Shown here in pieces: positions 24,287 to 32,628 of a stretch of 64,000 nucleotides of DNA. Both the position numbers and the translations under genes were made by a program. The notes below the pieces were generated by a model, which saw only the letters and a program-made list of their open reading frames with translations, made no database searches and had not been told where the DNA came from. How positions within the stretch are numbered: position 1 is the first letter of the stretch; each line of letters starts with the position of its first letter. This DNA comes from Subtercola boreus (lineage in GTDB: Bacteria > Actinomycetota > Actinomycetes > Actinomycetales > Microbacteriaceae), in contig NZ_NBXD01000014.1 in assembly GCF_003399645.1 (NCBI RefSeq), positions 248,001-312,000 on the forward strand, written 5' to 3'.

Positions 24287-25983
24287 GGAACCGGCCTCAG
24301 TTCGGCGCTCTGCGAGACATTCTGCGAGACACTCTTCGACACGCCCGGCGTGCTGCGCTCGGTGTCGTTCTGGGCCTGGCGCTCGGTGCCGTCGGGTGAG
24401 GTGTGCGCCGGCTTCACGGTGCGTGGGTTGCGCGGGGCGCGGGGCTTGCGGGGCGGCGCGACCGGGGCCGACAGGGTCGACGGGGTGGTCTCGGCGCTCG
24501 AAGCTGCCGTGGCGGTCTCCTCCGCGGCGGGCTCGGCCGGCCCAGCCGCAGTGGCCGTGGTGGAGGGGCGGGCCGACGGGGCAGAGACCTCCGCTGCGCC
24601 GGTCTGGCGGGGCGCGGCGCCTTCCGGGGCATCCATCTTCGTGACGTCGCTGCTGTAGTACTCGTCGCGGGCCTTCGGCTTCGTCTGGTTCAGCACGACG
24701 CCGATGGTGCGCGCCTTCACCCCCGAGAGGGCGGCGAGGGCATCGGTGAGCTTCTGGCGGGTCGTCGAGTTGTAGAGCGACACCACCACCGCACCGTCGG
24801 TCATGTGCGTCAGCGTCAGCGCGTCGGAGGCGGGCAGCAGCGGCGGGGTGTCGACGATCACGAAGTCGTACTGGCCGATGACCGTGCTGAGCAGGCGTGC
24901 CATGGCCGAGGAGCCGAGCAGCTGGTTCGGGTTCGGCGGAATCACGCCCGAAGTCAGGATGTCGACATTCGGCGCCCAGTGCTGGATGACCTCGTCGAGG
25001 TCTGCCGATCCGACGAGCACGGTGGTCAGTCCCGCCGCGCCCTCGATCTGGGCATAGGTGGCGACGGATGGCCGACGGAGGTCGGCGTCGATGAGCAGCA
25101 CGCGCAGCGAACGTTCCGCCATCGCGAGGGCGATGTTGATCGACATGGTGGTCTTGCCCTCGCCGGGCATGGCCGACGTGACGACGATCGAACGGATGGC
25201 GTTGTCGACGTCGGCGAACTCGAGGTTCGTGCGCACCCGGCGGTAGTCCTCGGCGATCAGGCTGTGCGGTGCCAGGCGCATGGTGATGCCGTTGGGCTGG
25301 GGGTCGTGGCGGCGACGGCGTTCGACGTTGCCGATCACGGGAACATCGGTGAGACGTTCGATGTCGCGCGGTGAGCGCAGGCGGGTGTCGAACAGCGCGC
25401 GACCGATCGCGTAGAGAACTCCGGCGGCGAGGCCCACGGCCAGACCGCTGATCTCGATGAGGCGCCGGTTCGGGGCGATCGGGTTGACCGGGGCCTGGGC
25501 GGGCGTCACGATCTCCATCGAGATGGAGGCGACGTCGCTCGAGTTCTGCGGCGACAGGGCTGTGGCGGTCTTGGCGAGGGATTCGCCGACGCTGTTCGCG
25601 ATGGCCGCGGCCCGGGCGGGGGTGCCGTCGGTCACGGTGATCTGAATGATGACGGTGTTCAGCGGGGTCGCGGCCGTGATGGATTTCGCCAGCTGCGCCG
25701 GAGTGACCTGCAGGCCGAGCTCGGCGATGACGGGGGTCAGCACCTTCGGCGTGGTCGCGAGCTGGGAGTAGGACTGCACGAGGTTCTGGGTGTAGGTCGA
25801 GCCCTGCACCAGCTCACTCGTGGTCTGGCCCTGGGTCGAGGAGACGAAGATCTCGCTGGTCGCCTGGAACGAGTCGGGCAGCGATTCGGCGTAGGTGTAC
25901 GCCACTCCCCCGCCGAGAACACCGAGGATGGCAATGACGATCCACCGTTTGCGCAGCGCTTTGAGATAGTCGTGCGGATCCAT
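24283..25983 (-). CDS. Wzz/BY-kinase-like polysaccharide co-polymerase (tyrosine-autokinase family)
   Basis: 566 residues. The Wzz-type N-terminus MDPHDYLKALRKRW is followed by TM1, a periplasmic region (~40-175) and TM2 (~ISGLAVGLAAGVLYAIG). The cytoplasmic domain has Walker A TSAMPGEGKTTMSINIALA (~residue 270), Walker A' VLLIDADLRRP and Walker B FVIVDTPPLL. This fits CapAB/Wzc proteins, which regulate chain length by cycles of ATP binding and phosphorylation. The C-terminal ~110 residues are Ala/Pro/Thr/Ser-rich with only one YY pair (DEYYSS), not the usual Tyr cluster, so autophosphorylation may differ or be absent. It overlaps the next GT by 4 nt. Confidence 0.85.
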   Translation of the reverse strand: MDPHDYLKALRKRWIVIAILGVLGGGVAYTYAESLPDSFQATSEIFVSSTQGQTTSELVQGSTYTQNLVQSYSQLATTPKVLTPVIAELGLQVTPAQLAKSITAATPLNTVIIQITVTDGTPARAAAIANSVGESLAKTATALSPQNSSDVASISMEIVTPAQAPVNPIAPNRRLIEISGLAVGLAAGVLYAIGRALFDTRLRSPRDIERLTDVPVIGNVERRRRHDPQPNGITMRLAPHSLIAEDYRRVRTNLEFADVDNAIRSIVVTSAMPGEGKTTMSINIALAMAERSLRVLLIDADLRRPSVATYAQIEGAAGLTTVLVGSADLDEVIQHWAPNVDILTSGVIPPNPNQLLGSSAMARLLSTVIGQYDFVIVDTPPLLPASDALTLTHMTDGAVVVSLYNSTTRQKLTDALAALSGVKARTIGVVLNQTKPKARDEYYSSDVTKMDAPEGAAPRQTGAAEVSAPSARPSTTATAAGPAEPAAEETATAASSAETTPSTLSAPVAPPRKPRAPRNPRTVKPAHTSPDGTERQAQNDTERSTPGVSKSVSQNVSQSAELRPVP

Positions 25984-25986
25984 GGG

Positions 25987-27222
25987 TCAAACCTCGTTCG
26001 TGGTCAGTCGCGCCGTGGTGAGCGCGTTCGTGCGGAAGCCTGGGGCGGATTCGCCCGTGATGAGTTCGAGGACCAGGCGGGAAATGGTTTGGCGGTAGCG
26101 TTCGGGCGAGTGCTTTTCATTCGCGCTGATCGCGTCGACGGCGGCATCGATCCGCACCGTGGCCCAGTGCTCCTGCAGGTCGAAGAGGCTCGCCGCCAGG
26201 GCGGAGGCGTCACCGGGTGCAACGGCCCTCGACGAGAGGTACCCGCCCGCGGCCTCGCGGAGTCCGGAGGTGTCGCTGACGACCACGGGTCGGGCCGCGA
26301 GCAGGGCCTCGACCGCGGTGTTGCCGAACGGTTCGTCATAGAGAGACGGAACCACCGCGACGTCTGCGCGCTGCAGGTGCGGCCAGACGTCGTTCTGGAA
26401 CCCGTGCATCCTGACCCGGTCGGTGAGCCCGAGGGCGGCGACCCGGCAGATGAGGTCGGCCTCGTAGCGTTCCTGCCCCGGCACCGGTGCCCCGACGAGG
26501 TCGAGGGATGCTGCGACCCCTCTGTCGGTGAGAAGCCCGAGGGCGTCCACCGCGACCTCCGCGCCCTTGCGGGTGGAGAGTCGGCCGACGAACAGGATGC
26601 GCAGGCCTCCCTCGAGCGTCTGCCGGGCCGGCTCCGAGGTCTGGGGACCGGGCACGCCGTTGTAGACCACGAGCGTGCGCCCGGCGAGGCACGGGTAGCT
26701 CTTGGCCAACACCTGCACGCTGTAGGCGCTGTTCGCGATCACGCGGGAGGCGAAGCGCAGCGGCAGGTTCAGAGCGGCGGCGATCGGCCGCGCGATGGAG
26801 CCCTCCGCCTCGTGGATGTGCGCGAGGACGGGTACGCGTGCCAGCCGCGCGAGCGCGATCCAGAGCGGAACCGTCACGGTGTTGACGTACATGACGTCGG
26901 GGCGCACCCGTGCCAGGAGCACGTTGCCCGACCGGTGCCCGCGAACCGTCGCCGCCAGGAACGAGACGAAGCCCTTCGGCCGGAGGCTGCTCTTGGACAG
27001 CACGGGGGTCTCGCAGAGTTCGACCTCCGCACCCGCGGCCTCGAGCACCGCGACGAGCGGACCGCCCAGGGGCAGGGCGACGACGGCGCGGCCGCCATCG
27101 GCCAGCACGGCCTCGACGCTCTCGAGCAGCACCCGGTCGGAGCCGTAGAGCTCGGCCGTGGGTTGCGCGAACAGAACCGTGCGGCCGGCCAGGGAACCGT
27201 CGATGCCGGCGAACCCGGTCAT
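25987..27222 (-). CDS. Family 4 glycosyltransferase
   Basis: 411 residues, complete GT4 organisation: RTVLFAQPTAELYGSDRVLLESVEAV at the N-terminus and VYVNTVTVPLWIALA-type strands. The C-terminal half has LRILFVGRLSTRKGAEVAVDAL and the donor-site E-x7-E segment VPSLYDEPFGNTAVEALLAARPVVVSDTSGLREAAGG. The ATG overlaps the stop of the CDP-alcohol transferase gene as ATGA. It lies 3 nt upstream of the Wzz/BY-kinase gene in the same operon. The sugar is unassigned. Confidence 0.86.
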   Translation of the reverse strand: MTGFAGIDGSLAGRTVLFAQPTAELYGSDRVLLESVEAVLADGGRAVVALPLGGPLVAVLEAAGAEVELCETPVLSKSSLRPKGFVSFLAATVRGHRSGNVLLARVRPDVMYVNTVTVPLWIALARLARVPVLAHIHEAEGSIARPIAAALNLPLRFASRVIANSAYSVQVLAKSYPCLAGRTLVVYNGVPGPQTSEPARQTLEGGLRILFVGRLSTRKGAEVAVDALGLLTDRGVAASLDLVGAPVPGQERYEADLICRVAALGLTDRVRMHGFQNDVWPHLQRADVAVVPSLYDEPFGNTAVEALLAARPVVVSDTSGLREAAGGYLSSRAVAPGDASALAASLFDLQEHWATVRIDAAVDAISANEKHSPERYRQTISRLVLELITGESAPGFRTNALTTARLTTNEV

Positions 27223-28016
27223 CGGGCCACCGCCTGGTCGGCGTCGAGCGCCACCATGTCACGGAACCACTTGCGGCTGGCCAGCAGCAGGTGCCCGGCG
27301 TTCGCCAGGGCCATCAGCCCGTAGACGATCACGAACAGCACGGGGCTGCCGAGCAGCACGAAGACGAGGCAGAGAAAGCCGTAGTCCGTGGGAATGACGA
27401 GCAGGGAACGCAGCAGCGTACTCCTGCCGGCGGGTGCCTCGACCTTGGCGCGCGTGGCGTACACCCGCTTCAGCTGATCGTTCAGGATCATGGCGAAGAA
27501 CGACACACACGCGACCACCGAGTAGCCGATCGGGATCAGCAGCAGCGCAGGCGACGTGAGGTCGACGTGCAGGAAGAGCGTCACCAGCACGGCGAGATGC
27601 AGCGAGGCGATCTTCACCGAGTCGACGACGTGGTCGAGCCATTCGCCCGAGAGCGAACCGCCGCCCCCCAGGCGGGCGACCTGGCCGTCGGCCGAGTCGA
27701 AGGCGTAGCCGATCGCGAGCAGCAGGGCCACCGCGATGCCGGTGATCCACGAGACGGGCAGAACGGCGAGCAGAACGATGCCCGTGAACGTGAAGGCCGC
27801 GCTGATGGCGCTGACGCTGTTGGGGGTGAGACCCGCGCGGAAGGCCCAGGCGGCGAGGTACCGGCCCACCCTGCGGTTGACGTAGATCGAGTAGGCGGGC
27901 GCCCCGCGGGCGGCCTTCTTCTGCGCCGAGGCCAGGCGGGCGACCGTCTCACGGTAACTCTCCCGGGTGTGGGGAGCCGCGGCGGTGCCGCTCACGGCGG
28001 CGGGCGAGTCGATCAC
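27219..28016 (-). CDS. CDP-alcohol phosphatidyltransferase family protein within the EPS operon
   Basis: 265 residues from the GTG at 28016, which overlaps the TGA of the upstream glycosyltransferase gene as GTGA and follows a GGAGAGG ribosome site; a longer frame with an earlier start exists but looks non-coding. The signature D-x2-DG-x2-AR-x8-G-x3-D-x3-D is perfect: DSADGQVARLGGGGSLSGEWLDHVVD. About six membrane helices follow the family layout. Members transfer a phospho-alcohol from a CDP-alcohol to a hydroxyl acceptor, forming phospholipids or, in some polymer pathways, phosphodiester-linked products. Its position between two glycosyltransferase genes points to a role in the polymer instead of bulk phospholipid synthesis (inference). 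Confidence 0.85.
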   Translation of the reverse strand: MIDSPAAVSGTAAAPHTRESYRETVARLASAQKKAARGAPAYSIYVNRRVGRYLAAWAFRAGLTPNSVSAISAAFTFTGIVLLAVLPVSWITGIAVALLLAIGYAFDSADGQVARLGGGGSLSGEWLDHVVDSVKIASLHLAVLVTLFLHVDLTSPALLLIPIGYSVVACVSFFAMILNDQLKRVYATRAKVEAPAGRSTLLRSLLVIPTDYGFLCLVFVLLGSPVLFVIVYGLMALANAGHLLLASRKWFRDMVALDADQAVAR

Positions 28017-29257
28017 TGGGCCTCTCCAAGGGGAGCTTCTGCGTGGCGAGCGGGTGCGGTCTTCGTACGGTACCCGGTGGGAACCTCCCACGGAACTGGG
28101 TTGCGCTTGCCGCGGCTCACGCCGTGCGTCGAGTAGCCCGTGCTGAGGCGCCGGGCGAGCTCCTCGTAACCGGCGCTCACGGCATCCCAGTCGTAGTATT
28201 CCTCGGCACGGTCGCGCAGGCCCTCGCCGCTCTGGCGGGCACCCTCAGCGTCGTGCTCCGCACCCACGATGAGCCCGGCGAGGTCGTCCGAGGTGGCGAA
28301 GAACTTGCCGTCGTCGCCCAGCACCTCCCGGTTGAACACCACGTCCCAGGCGAGAACGGCGGCGCCGGCGCCCATGGCGCGCAAAAGCGACGGGTTGGTT
28401 CCGCCCACGGAGTGACCGTGCGAGTAGGTGAGGGCATTGGCGTACAGCTGGTTCAGCTGCTCCTGGTCCCACACTCCCCCGAGCATCCTGATGCGGTCGT
28501 CGGATGCCGCGACAGCAGCGATGCGCTCGGTATAGGCCGCGGAGTACGGCGCGGAGCCCACCACGATCAGCGGAAGCTCGGCCTCGCTCTTCGTGTAGCC
28601 GTCGACGATGACATCGACGTGGTTCTCCGGCTCGAAGCGGGCCACCACGAGGTGGTACTTGCCAGTTTCCAGGCCGAGCTCGGCAAGGCGGTCGGAAGCG
28701 GGCTCCCTGATGACCTTCGAACCGTAGCTGAGAAGCTCGGTGTCGATGCCGAACTCGTGGTCGTAGTAGTCGGCGATGCCCGCGGCGTCGGCGATCAGCG
28801 CGTCAGCGTGCCGCACGGCGAGCTCTTCGGCGATGCGGTAGTAGCGCTTGCCGGTGTTGCTCCACTTGTCGCGCTTCCACTCGAGGCCGTCGACGTGCAC
28901 CGCCACAGCGGTGCCGCGGGCCCGGATGACCGGAACGAGCGGGGAGTTCGCCGCGTTGAAGACGAAGGCGACGTCGTGCTTGGGAGTGAAGAGCATGTGG
29001 AGCACCGAGAGCGCCGTGTGGCTGAGCGTCTCCATCGTCTTCGACTTCACGGCGGGCAGATAGACGAGTTTCATACCGAGGAAGGTCTTCAGCTTCTCGA
29101 CCTTGCCGATGCGGCAGTACACCGTGATCGTGTGGCCCTGGGCGACGAGCCGCTGGCCGATCTCCTCGACGGCCGTCTCGAAACCGCTGTAGGCGGCGGG
29201 CACGCCGCGCGTTCCCACCATCGCGATGCGCAGGGGGCGGGTGTGGCGGTCAGACAT
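28013..29257 (-). CDS. DUF1972/GT4 glycosyltransferase (WchF/RgpA-type rhamnosyltransferase family)
   Basis: 414 residues. The N-terminus carries the DUF1972 signature IAMVGTRGVPAAYSGFETAVEEI, which in streptococcal and lactococcal homologues marks a 1,4-beta-rhamnosyltransferase that adds the second sugar to the lipid-linked acceptor. The central and C-terminal parts have the GT4 pattern (YHLVVARFEPENHVDVIVDGY; HSVGGTNPSLLRAMGAGAAVLAWDV). Adjacent to the initiating transferase, it plausibly adds the second residue of the repeat unit (inference). It overlaps the acyltransferase gene by 8 nt. Confidence 0.85.
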   Translation of the reverse strand: MSDRHTRPLRIAMVGTRGVPAAYSGFETAVEEIGQRLVAQGHTITVYCRIGKVEKLKTFLGMKLVYLPAVKSKTMETLSHTALSVLHMLFTPKHDVAFVFNAANSPLVPVIRARGTAVAVHVDGLEWKRDKWSNTGKRYYRIAEELAVRHADALIADAAGIADYYDHEFGIDTELLSYGSKVIREPASDRLAELGLETGKYHLVVARFEPENHVDVIVDGYTKSEAELPLIVVGSAPYSAAYTERIAAVAASDDRIRMLGGVWDQEQLNQLYANALTYSHGHSVGGTNPSLLRAMGAGAAVLAWDVVFNREVLGDDGKFFATSDDLAGLIVGAEHDAEGARQSGEGLRDRAEEYYDWDAVSAGYEELARRLSTGYSTHGVSRGKRNPVPWEVPTGYRTKTAPARHAEAPLGEAQ

Positions 29258-29915
29258 TGATCTCTTCCATTCGCGGGAGGCCGTGTGAGGAGTGCTGTCG
29301 ACCGGCGGTGTCCGGCCAGGTTTCGCCCGAGGGCAGGTCTTTCAGGACGGTGGTGCCGATGCCGACCTCGGCACGGCGGCCGACGCTGACGCGGTCGCGC
29401 ACGGTCGAGTTCATCCCGAGCGTCGCCTCCTCAGCGATCCGGACATTCGCTCCGATGGCCGACCCTGCGCCGATCGTGGTGAACGACTGCACGCGGCTGC
29501 CGTGCATCAGTGAGACGTTCGGCATGACCACAACGTGGCGGCCGAGGTAGACCTCCGCGGTCAGGGCGACTCCGGCGAGCAGGATGCTGCCGTGTCCGAC
29601 CCGGCAGTTCGCCGGCAGCGAGACGCTCGGGTGCACGACCCGGGCGTACTGCTCCTCGTTCACCCCGAGCATCCTGAGCCGACCGGCGAGACGGGCGCGG
29701 GACTGGCCGTTGCGCACGCAGATCACGAGGCGAGCCTCGGGGTATTCGAGAACGGCGGGTATTGGGCCGAGCACGGGCAGAGCGTTGACGCTCGACCCCC
29801 ACCGGGCCTCGTTGTCGTCGACGAAACCCAGTGTGCGGTAGGTGTCACCGGCACGGACGGCGGCGAGCGTCTCGCGGGCCAGGCTGCTGGCGCCGACGAT
29901 GATCAGGTTCTCCAT
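29250..29915 (-). CDS. NeuD/PglD-like sugar O- or N-acyltransferase (left-handed beta-helix)
   Basis: 221 residues. The N-terminal Rossmann part (LIIVGASSLARETLAAVR, RTLGFVDDNEARWG) and C-terminal hexapeptide repeats (VYLGRHVVVMPNVSLMHGSRVQSFTTIGAGSAIGANVRIAEEATLGMN) are the NeuD/PglD arrangement. Such enzymes acetylate nucleotide-sugars or polymer sugars using acetyl-CoA. The His of MHGSR is near the usual catalytic position. TGATG overlap with the wcaJ-like gene and 8-nt overlap with the next gene place it in the operon, suggesting an acetylated component of the polymer. Confidence 0.83.
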   Translation of the reverse strand: MENLIIVGASSLARETLAAVRAGDTYRTLGFVDDNEARWGSSVNALPVLGPIPAVLEYPEARLVICVRNGQSRARLAGRLRMLGVNEEQYARVVHPSVSLPANCRVGHGSILLAGVALTAEVYLGRHVVVMPNVSLMHGSRVQSFTTIGAGSAIGANVRIAEEATLGMNSTVRDRVSVGRRAEVGIGTTVLKDLPSGETWPDTAGRQHSSHGLPRMEEINV

Positions 29916-31441
29916 CAGTACGCTCCGCTGGGTGCGAGCAGTTGCCTGCCGGTGCGGAAGAGCAGAGCGACATCGCCGGTGACCGACCAGTTCTCGACGT
30001 AGTAGAGGTCGAGACGAACACTCTCGTCCCAGTCGAGGTCGCTGCGGCCCTCGGTCTGCCAGAGCCCCGTGATGCCGGGCTTGCTGTAGAGGCGACGGCT
30101 CACGTTCGAGCCGTCGTTGGGAATGTCGTTCTCAAGCCACGGACGCGGACCCACCAGACTCATCGATCCGCACAGCACGTTCCAGAACTGGGGAAGCTCA
30201 TCGAGGGAGTACTTGCGCAGCACCTTGCCGATGGAGGTGACGCGAGGGTCGTCGACCATCTTGAACATCACGCCCGCGCCCTCGTTGTGGGCGAGCAGCT
30301 GCTCGCGCCGGGCCTCAGCGTCGGTACTCATCGTGCGGAACTTCAGCATGGTGAAGATCGTTCCCTCGTGGCCCATGCGGCGCTGGCGGAAGATCACCGG
30401 CCCCTCGCTGTCGCGCTTGATCAGAATGGCGATGACGGCGAGCGCGGGCGCAAGCACGATCAGAGCGGCGATCGAGAGAACGATGTCCATGACCCGCTTG
30501 ATGACGTGCTTCGCCCCGTAGTACTGGGGCAGTTCGACGTGCATGAGAGGAAGGCCCTCCACCGGGCGCCAGTGGATGCGGGGCCCTGCGATGTTGGTGA
30601 GCCCGGGGGCGAGCACGAGTTGGGTCGAGGTCTCTTCGAGTGCCCAACCTAGCTGCCGCACGAAGTCGCTGCCGCCGTCGAGCTGGCCGGCGACGATGAC
30701 GGCCTGGGCACCGATCCGCGCAGTGATCTCGGGAACGTTGGCGGTGAAGCCCACCACGGGCACGGTCGCATTGCGGCCCACCACGGCGGTCTCGAGCGAA
30801 CCCTCGGGCAGCACGGCGCCCACCACGTCGTACTCCACGCGCTTGCGCCGCCGGCGGGTGATCTGGTCTGCCACATACCGCACGTCACCGAGCTCGCCGA
30901 CCACGATGACCTTGGTGAGGTAGGCGCCCTGCGCCCGGCGGCGAGCGAGCCAGCGTCGGTTCACGTTTCTTTCGAGGGCGAGGCACAGGATGCCCAGCGG
31001 CAGCCCCACGACGAAGTAGCTGCGCGGCACGACGGTCTGCGAGGCCAGGGCGGTGATCGCGGTGGCGCCGTAGACAACGCAGGTGGCCATCACGACGCGT
31101 CGGTACTCATCGAGGCCTGCACCGAGGACGCGGGAGTCACGGCTGCGCACGACGGTCAGCAGCGTCACCCAGGCGACGGCGATCACGATCGACAGCGCGG
31201 CGAACGCGCTGAGGCTGGCCGTGGGGATGTGGTCGAGTACCAGCAGCATGAAGAAGCAGACGCTGGTCACGGCAGCGACCACGATCGAGTCGCAGACGAG
31301 CAGGCGCCGTGCGTATCGCTCGGTCCAGCTCGACGGGCGGCGGATGCTCGAAACGCGGCGCAGCTGACTGTCGGCGACGGCGCCTGCGGCGGCGACGGCG
31401 GCGACGCTGGCGGTACGGGGGTGCTGTGCTTCTACGGTCAC
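29915..31441 (-). CDS. Exopolysaccharide biosynthesis polyprenyl glycosylphosphotransferase (WcaJ/CpsE-like)
   Basis: 508 residues. Four N-terminal membrane helices and a CoA-binding-like middle domain are followed by a fifth membrane segment (RVMDIVLSIAALIVLAPALAVIAILI). The catalytic domain has GPVIFRQRRMGHEGTIFTMLKFRTM, KYSLDELPQFWNVLCGSMSLVGPRP and GITGLWQTEGRSDLDWDE. This family transfers the first sugar phosphate to undecaprenyl phosphate and starts repeat-unit assembly. As the first gene it likely drives transcription of the nine-gene operon from the long leader upstream. It starts with a GTG. Confidence 0.9.
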   Translation of the reverse strand: MTVEAQHPRTASVAAVAAAGAVADSQLRRVSSIRRPSSWTERYARRLLVCDSIVVAAVTSVCFFMLLVLDHIPTASLSAFAALSIVIAVAWVTLLTVVRSRDSRVLGAGLDEYRRVVMATCVVYGATAITALASQTVVPRSYFVVGLPLGILCLALERNVNRRWLARRRAQGAYLTKVIVVGELGDVRYVADQITRRRRKRVEYDVVGAVLPEGSLETAVVGRNATVPVVGFTANVPEITARIGAQAVIVAGQLDGGSDFVRQLGWALEETSTQLVLAPGLTNIAGPRIHWRPVEGLPLMHVELPQYYGAKHVIKRVMDIVLSIAALIVLAPALAVIAILIKRDSEGPVIFRQRRMGHEGTIFTMLKFRTMSTDAEARREQLLAHNEGAGVMFKMVDDPRVTSIGKVLRKYSLDELPQFWNVLCGSMSLVGPRPWLENDIPNDGSNVSRRLYSKPGITGLWQTEGRSDLDWDESVRLDLYYVENWSVTGDVALLFRTGRQLLAPSGAY

Positions 31442-31494
31442 GAGTCAACCTGTCTCGGGTCACAGGGAAGTAAGGGTCGTGCGGGTGGAACTCT

Positions 31495-31531
31495 CGTTGG
31501 CGTGAAAAATTCGGGTCTCTTCACGCCAACG
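31495..31531 (-). promoter_or_regulatory. 12-bp perfect inverted repeat in the EPS operon leader
   Basis: CGTTGGCGTGAA (31495-31506) and TTCACGCCAACG (31520-31531) are perfectly complementary with a 13-nt loop, about 54 nt upstream of the wcaJ-like start. No T-run follows on either strand, so an operator or structured leader fits better than a terminator. Confidence 0.5.
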
Positions 31532-31700
31532 CCGGAGAGTTCGTCTCAGCCCCCACCGAACGGCGCGCTTCTAGGAAAAGCGGTCGCTCAATGTCAGCGT
31601 CTCTTCGGTCTGGCTAGATAGCGTCGTAGCTAGGATTACAACATCTGGCGCAGCCTGTTTCGGATTGCACTGTTCACACTAGCTTCACTTCGAGTTACCG

Positions 31701-31725
31701 AAAAAGCCCCCATTATGGGCGTTTT
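31701..31725. terminator. Bidirectional intrinsic-terminator-like palindrome
   Basis: AAAAAGCCC and GGGCGTTTTT flank a 7-nt centre. The stem pairs with one bulged base and ends in T5 on both strands. On the minus strand it precedes the EPS operon by ~260 nt and could be an attenuator; on the plus strand it could end a small RNA. Confidence 0.45.
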
Positions 31726-31910
31726 TGACACGAATGCCAGCGGTTCCACCAAATGGGTGAGCGATCCTAGATTTACCAGCGGCGCGCGGGGCTGGTGGGG
31801 TACCCTGACACACGGCAACTTCGCAGCATTCGGGTTGAGAGAAGTTGTGCTGAGACCGACGCGCTCGAGTCAGCTAGGAACTTTCGAAGAGTCGACGTCG
31901 TGAGTGACGG

Positions 31911-31939
31911 CGCGGCCTGGTGTACACGCCCAGGCCGCG
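31911..31939. promoter_or_regulatory. 10-bp perfect GC-rich inverted repeat
   Basis: CGCGGCCTGG and CCAGGCCGCG flank a 9-nt loop, ending 89 nt before the HdeD-like ATG. This could be a terminator of an unannotated transcript, a leader hairpin of the HdeD-like gene, or an operator. Confidence 0.4.
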
Positions 31940-32028
31940 TCGCATGTCTGCGTGGCCATGTCTGCACCGCCACGCCCGGCCGCCATGTTCTGCCAGAATG
32001 AGGGTCTCGACGAAGACGGGGGCTCATC

Positions 32029-32622
32029 ATGTCGACACCCATCACTCCACTGCGCTACTCCTTCCATGCCGACGAGCTCACGGGCCCGGCGCTCCGCACC
32101 TTCGGAATCGCGCTCTGGATCGGCGCCGTGCTCTCGATCCTGGTCGGCATCGTGGTGCTGGCGTGGCCCGGTTCGACGCTCGAGGTGGTGGCTTTCTTCT
32201 TCGGCCTCTACTTCTTCGTCGTCGGCCTCGTGCGGGTGTTCGTGGGCATCGTGAACGGCACACTCTCGCCGAGCATCCGGGTGCTGAGTGTCATCCTCGG
32301 CGTTCTGCTGCTCATCGCAGGAGTGTTCGCCCTCAAGAACCCGCTGTCGTCGCTCGTGGTTCTGGCGCTGCTGATCGGCATCTCCTGGATCACCGAGGGC
32401 ATCCTCGCCCTCACCCAGACGGTGAACGACTCGTCGAAGTGGTACGGAACACTGCTCGGGCTGCTCTCGATCGTCGCGGGCGTCGTCTTCATCTTCGCGC
32501 CGCTGAGTTCGCTGGCGATCCTCACCGTGTTCGCCGCGTGGACGTTCATCGTGCTGGGCGTGTTCCAGGCGATGTCGGCCATCACGCTGGGCCGGGTTCC
32601 GAAAGCGCGACTGGCGAAGTAG
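32029..32622 (+). CDS. HdeD/DUF308 family membrane protein
   Basis: 197 residues, six hydrophobic segments in three helical hairpins, for example GIALWIGAVLSILVGIVVLAW, VVAFFFGLYFFVVGLVRV and WYGTLLGLLSIVAGVVFIFAP. This is the internal repeat of HdeD-like DUF308 proteins. Members in enterobacteria are linked to acid resistance, but the biochemical role is unknown. The ATG follows a G-rich stretch (GGGGGC). The 3' end is 6 nt from the convergent Nudix gene. Confidence 0.8.
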   Translation: MSTPITPLRYSFHADELTGPALRTFGIALWIGAVLSILVGIVVLAWPGSTLEVVAFFFGLYFFVVGLVRVFVGIVNGTLSPSIRVLSVILGVLLLIAGVFALKNPLSSLVVLALLIGISWITEGILALTQTVNDSSKWYGTLLGLLSIVAGVVFIFAPLSSLAILTVFAAWTFIVLGVFQAMSAITLGRVPKARLAK

Positions 32623-32628
32623 CGCGTC

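Larger units (their letters stand above)
31442..32028. other. Long divergent intergenic region upstream of the EPS operon
   Basis: 587 bp without a supportable protein gene between the minus-strand EPS operon and the plus-strand HdeD-like gene. It holds at least three well-formed inverted repeats (listed separately). I see no confident sigma-70 promoter pair. Candidate roles are EPS promoter, leader or attenuator, and a small RNA. Confidence 0.5.
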
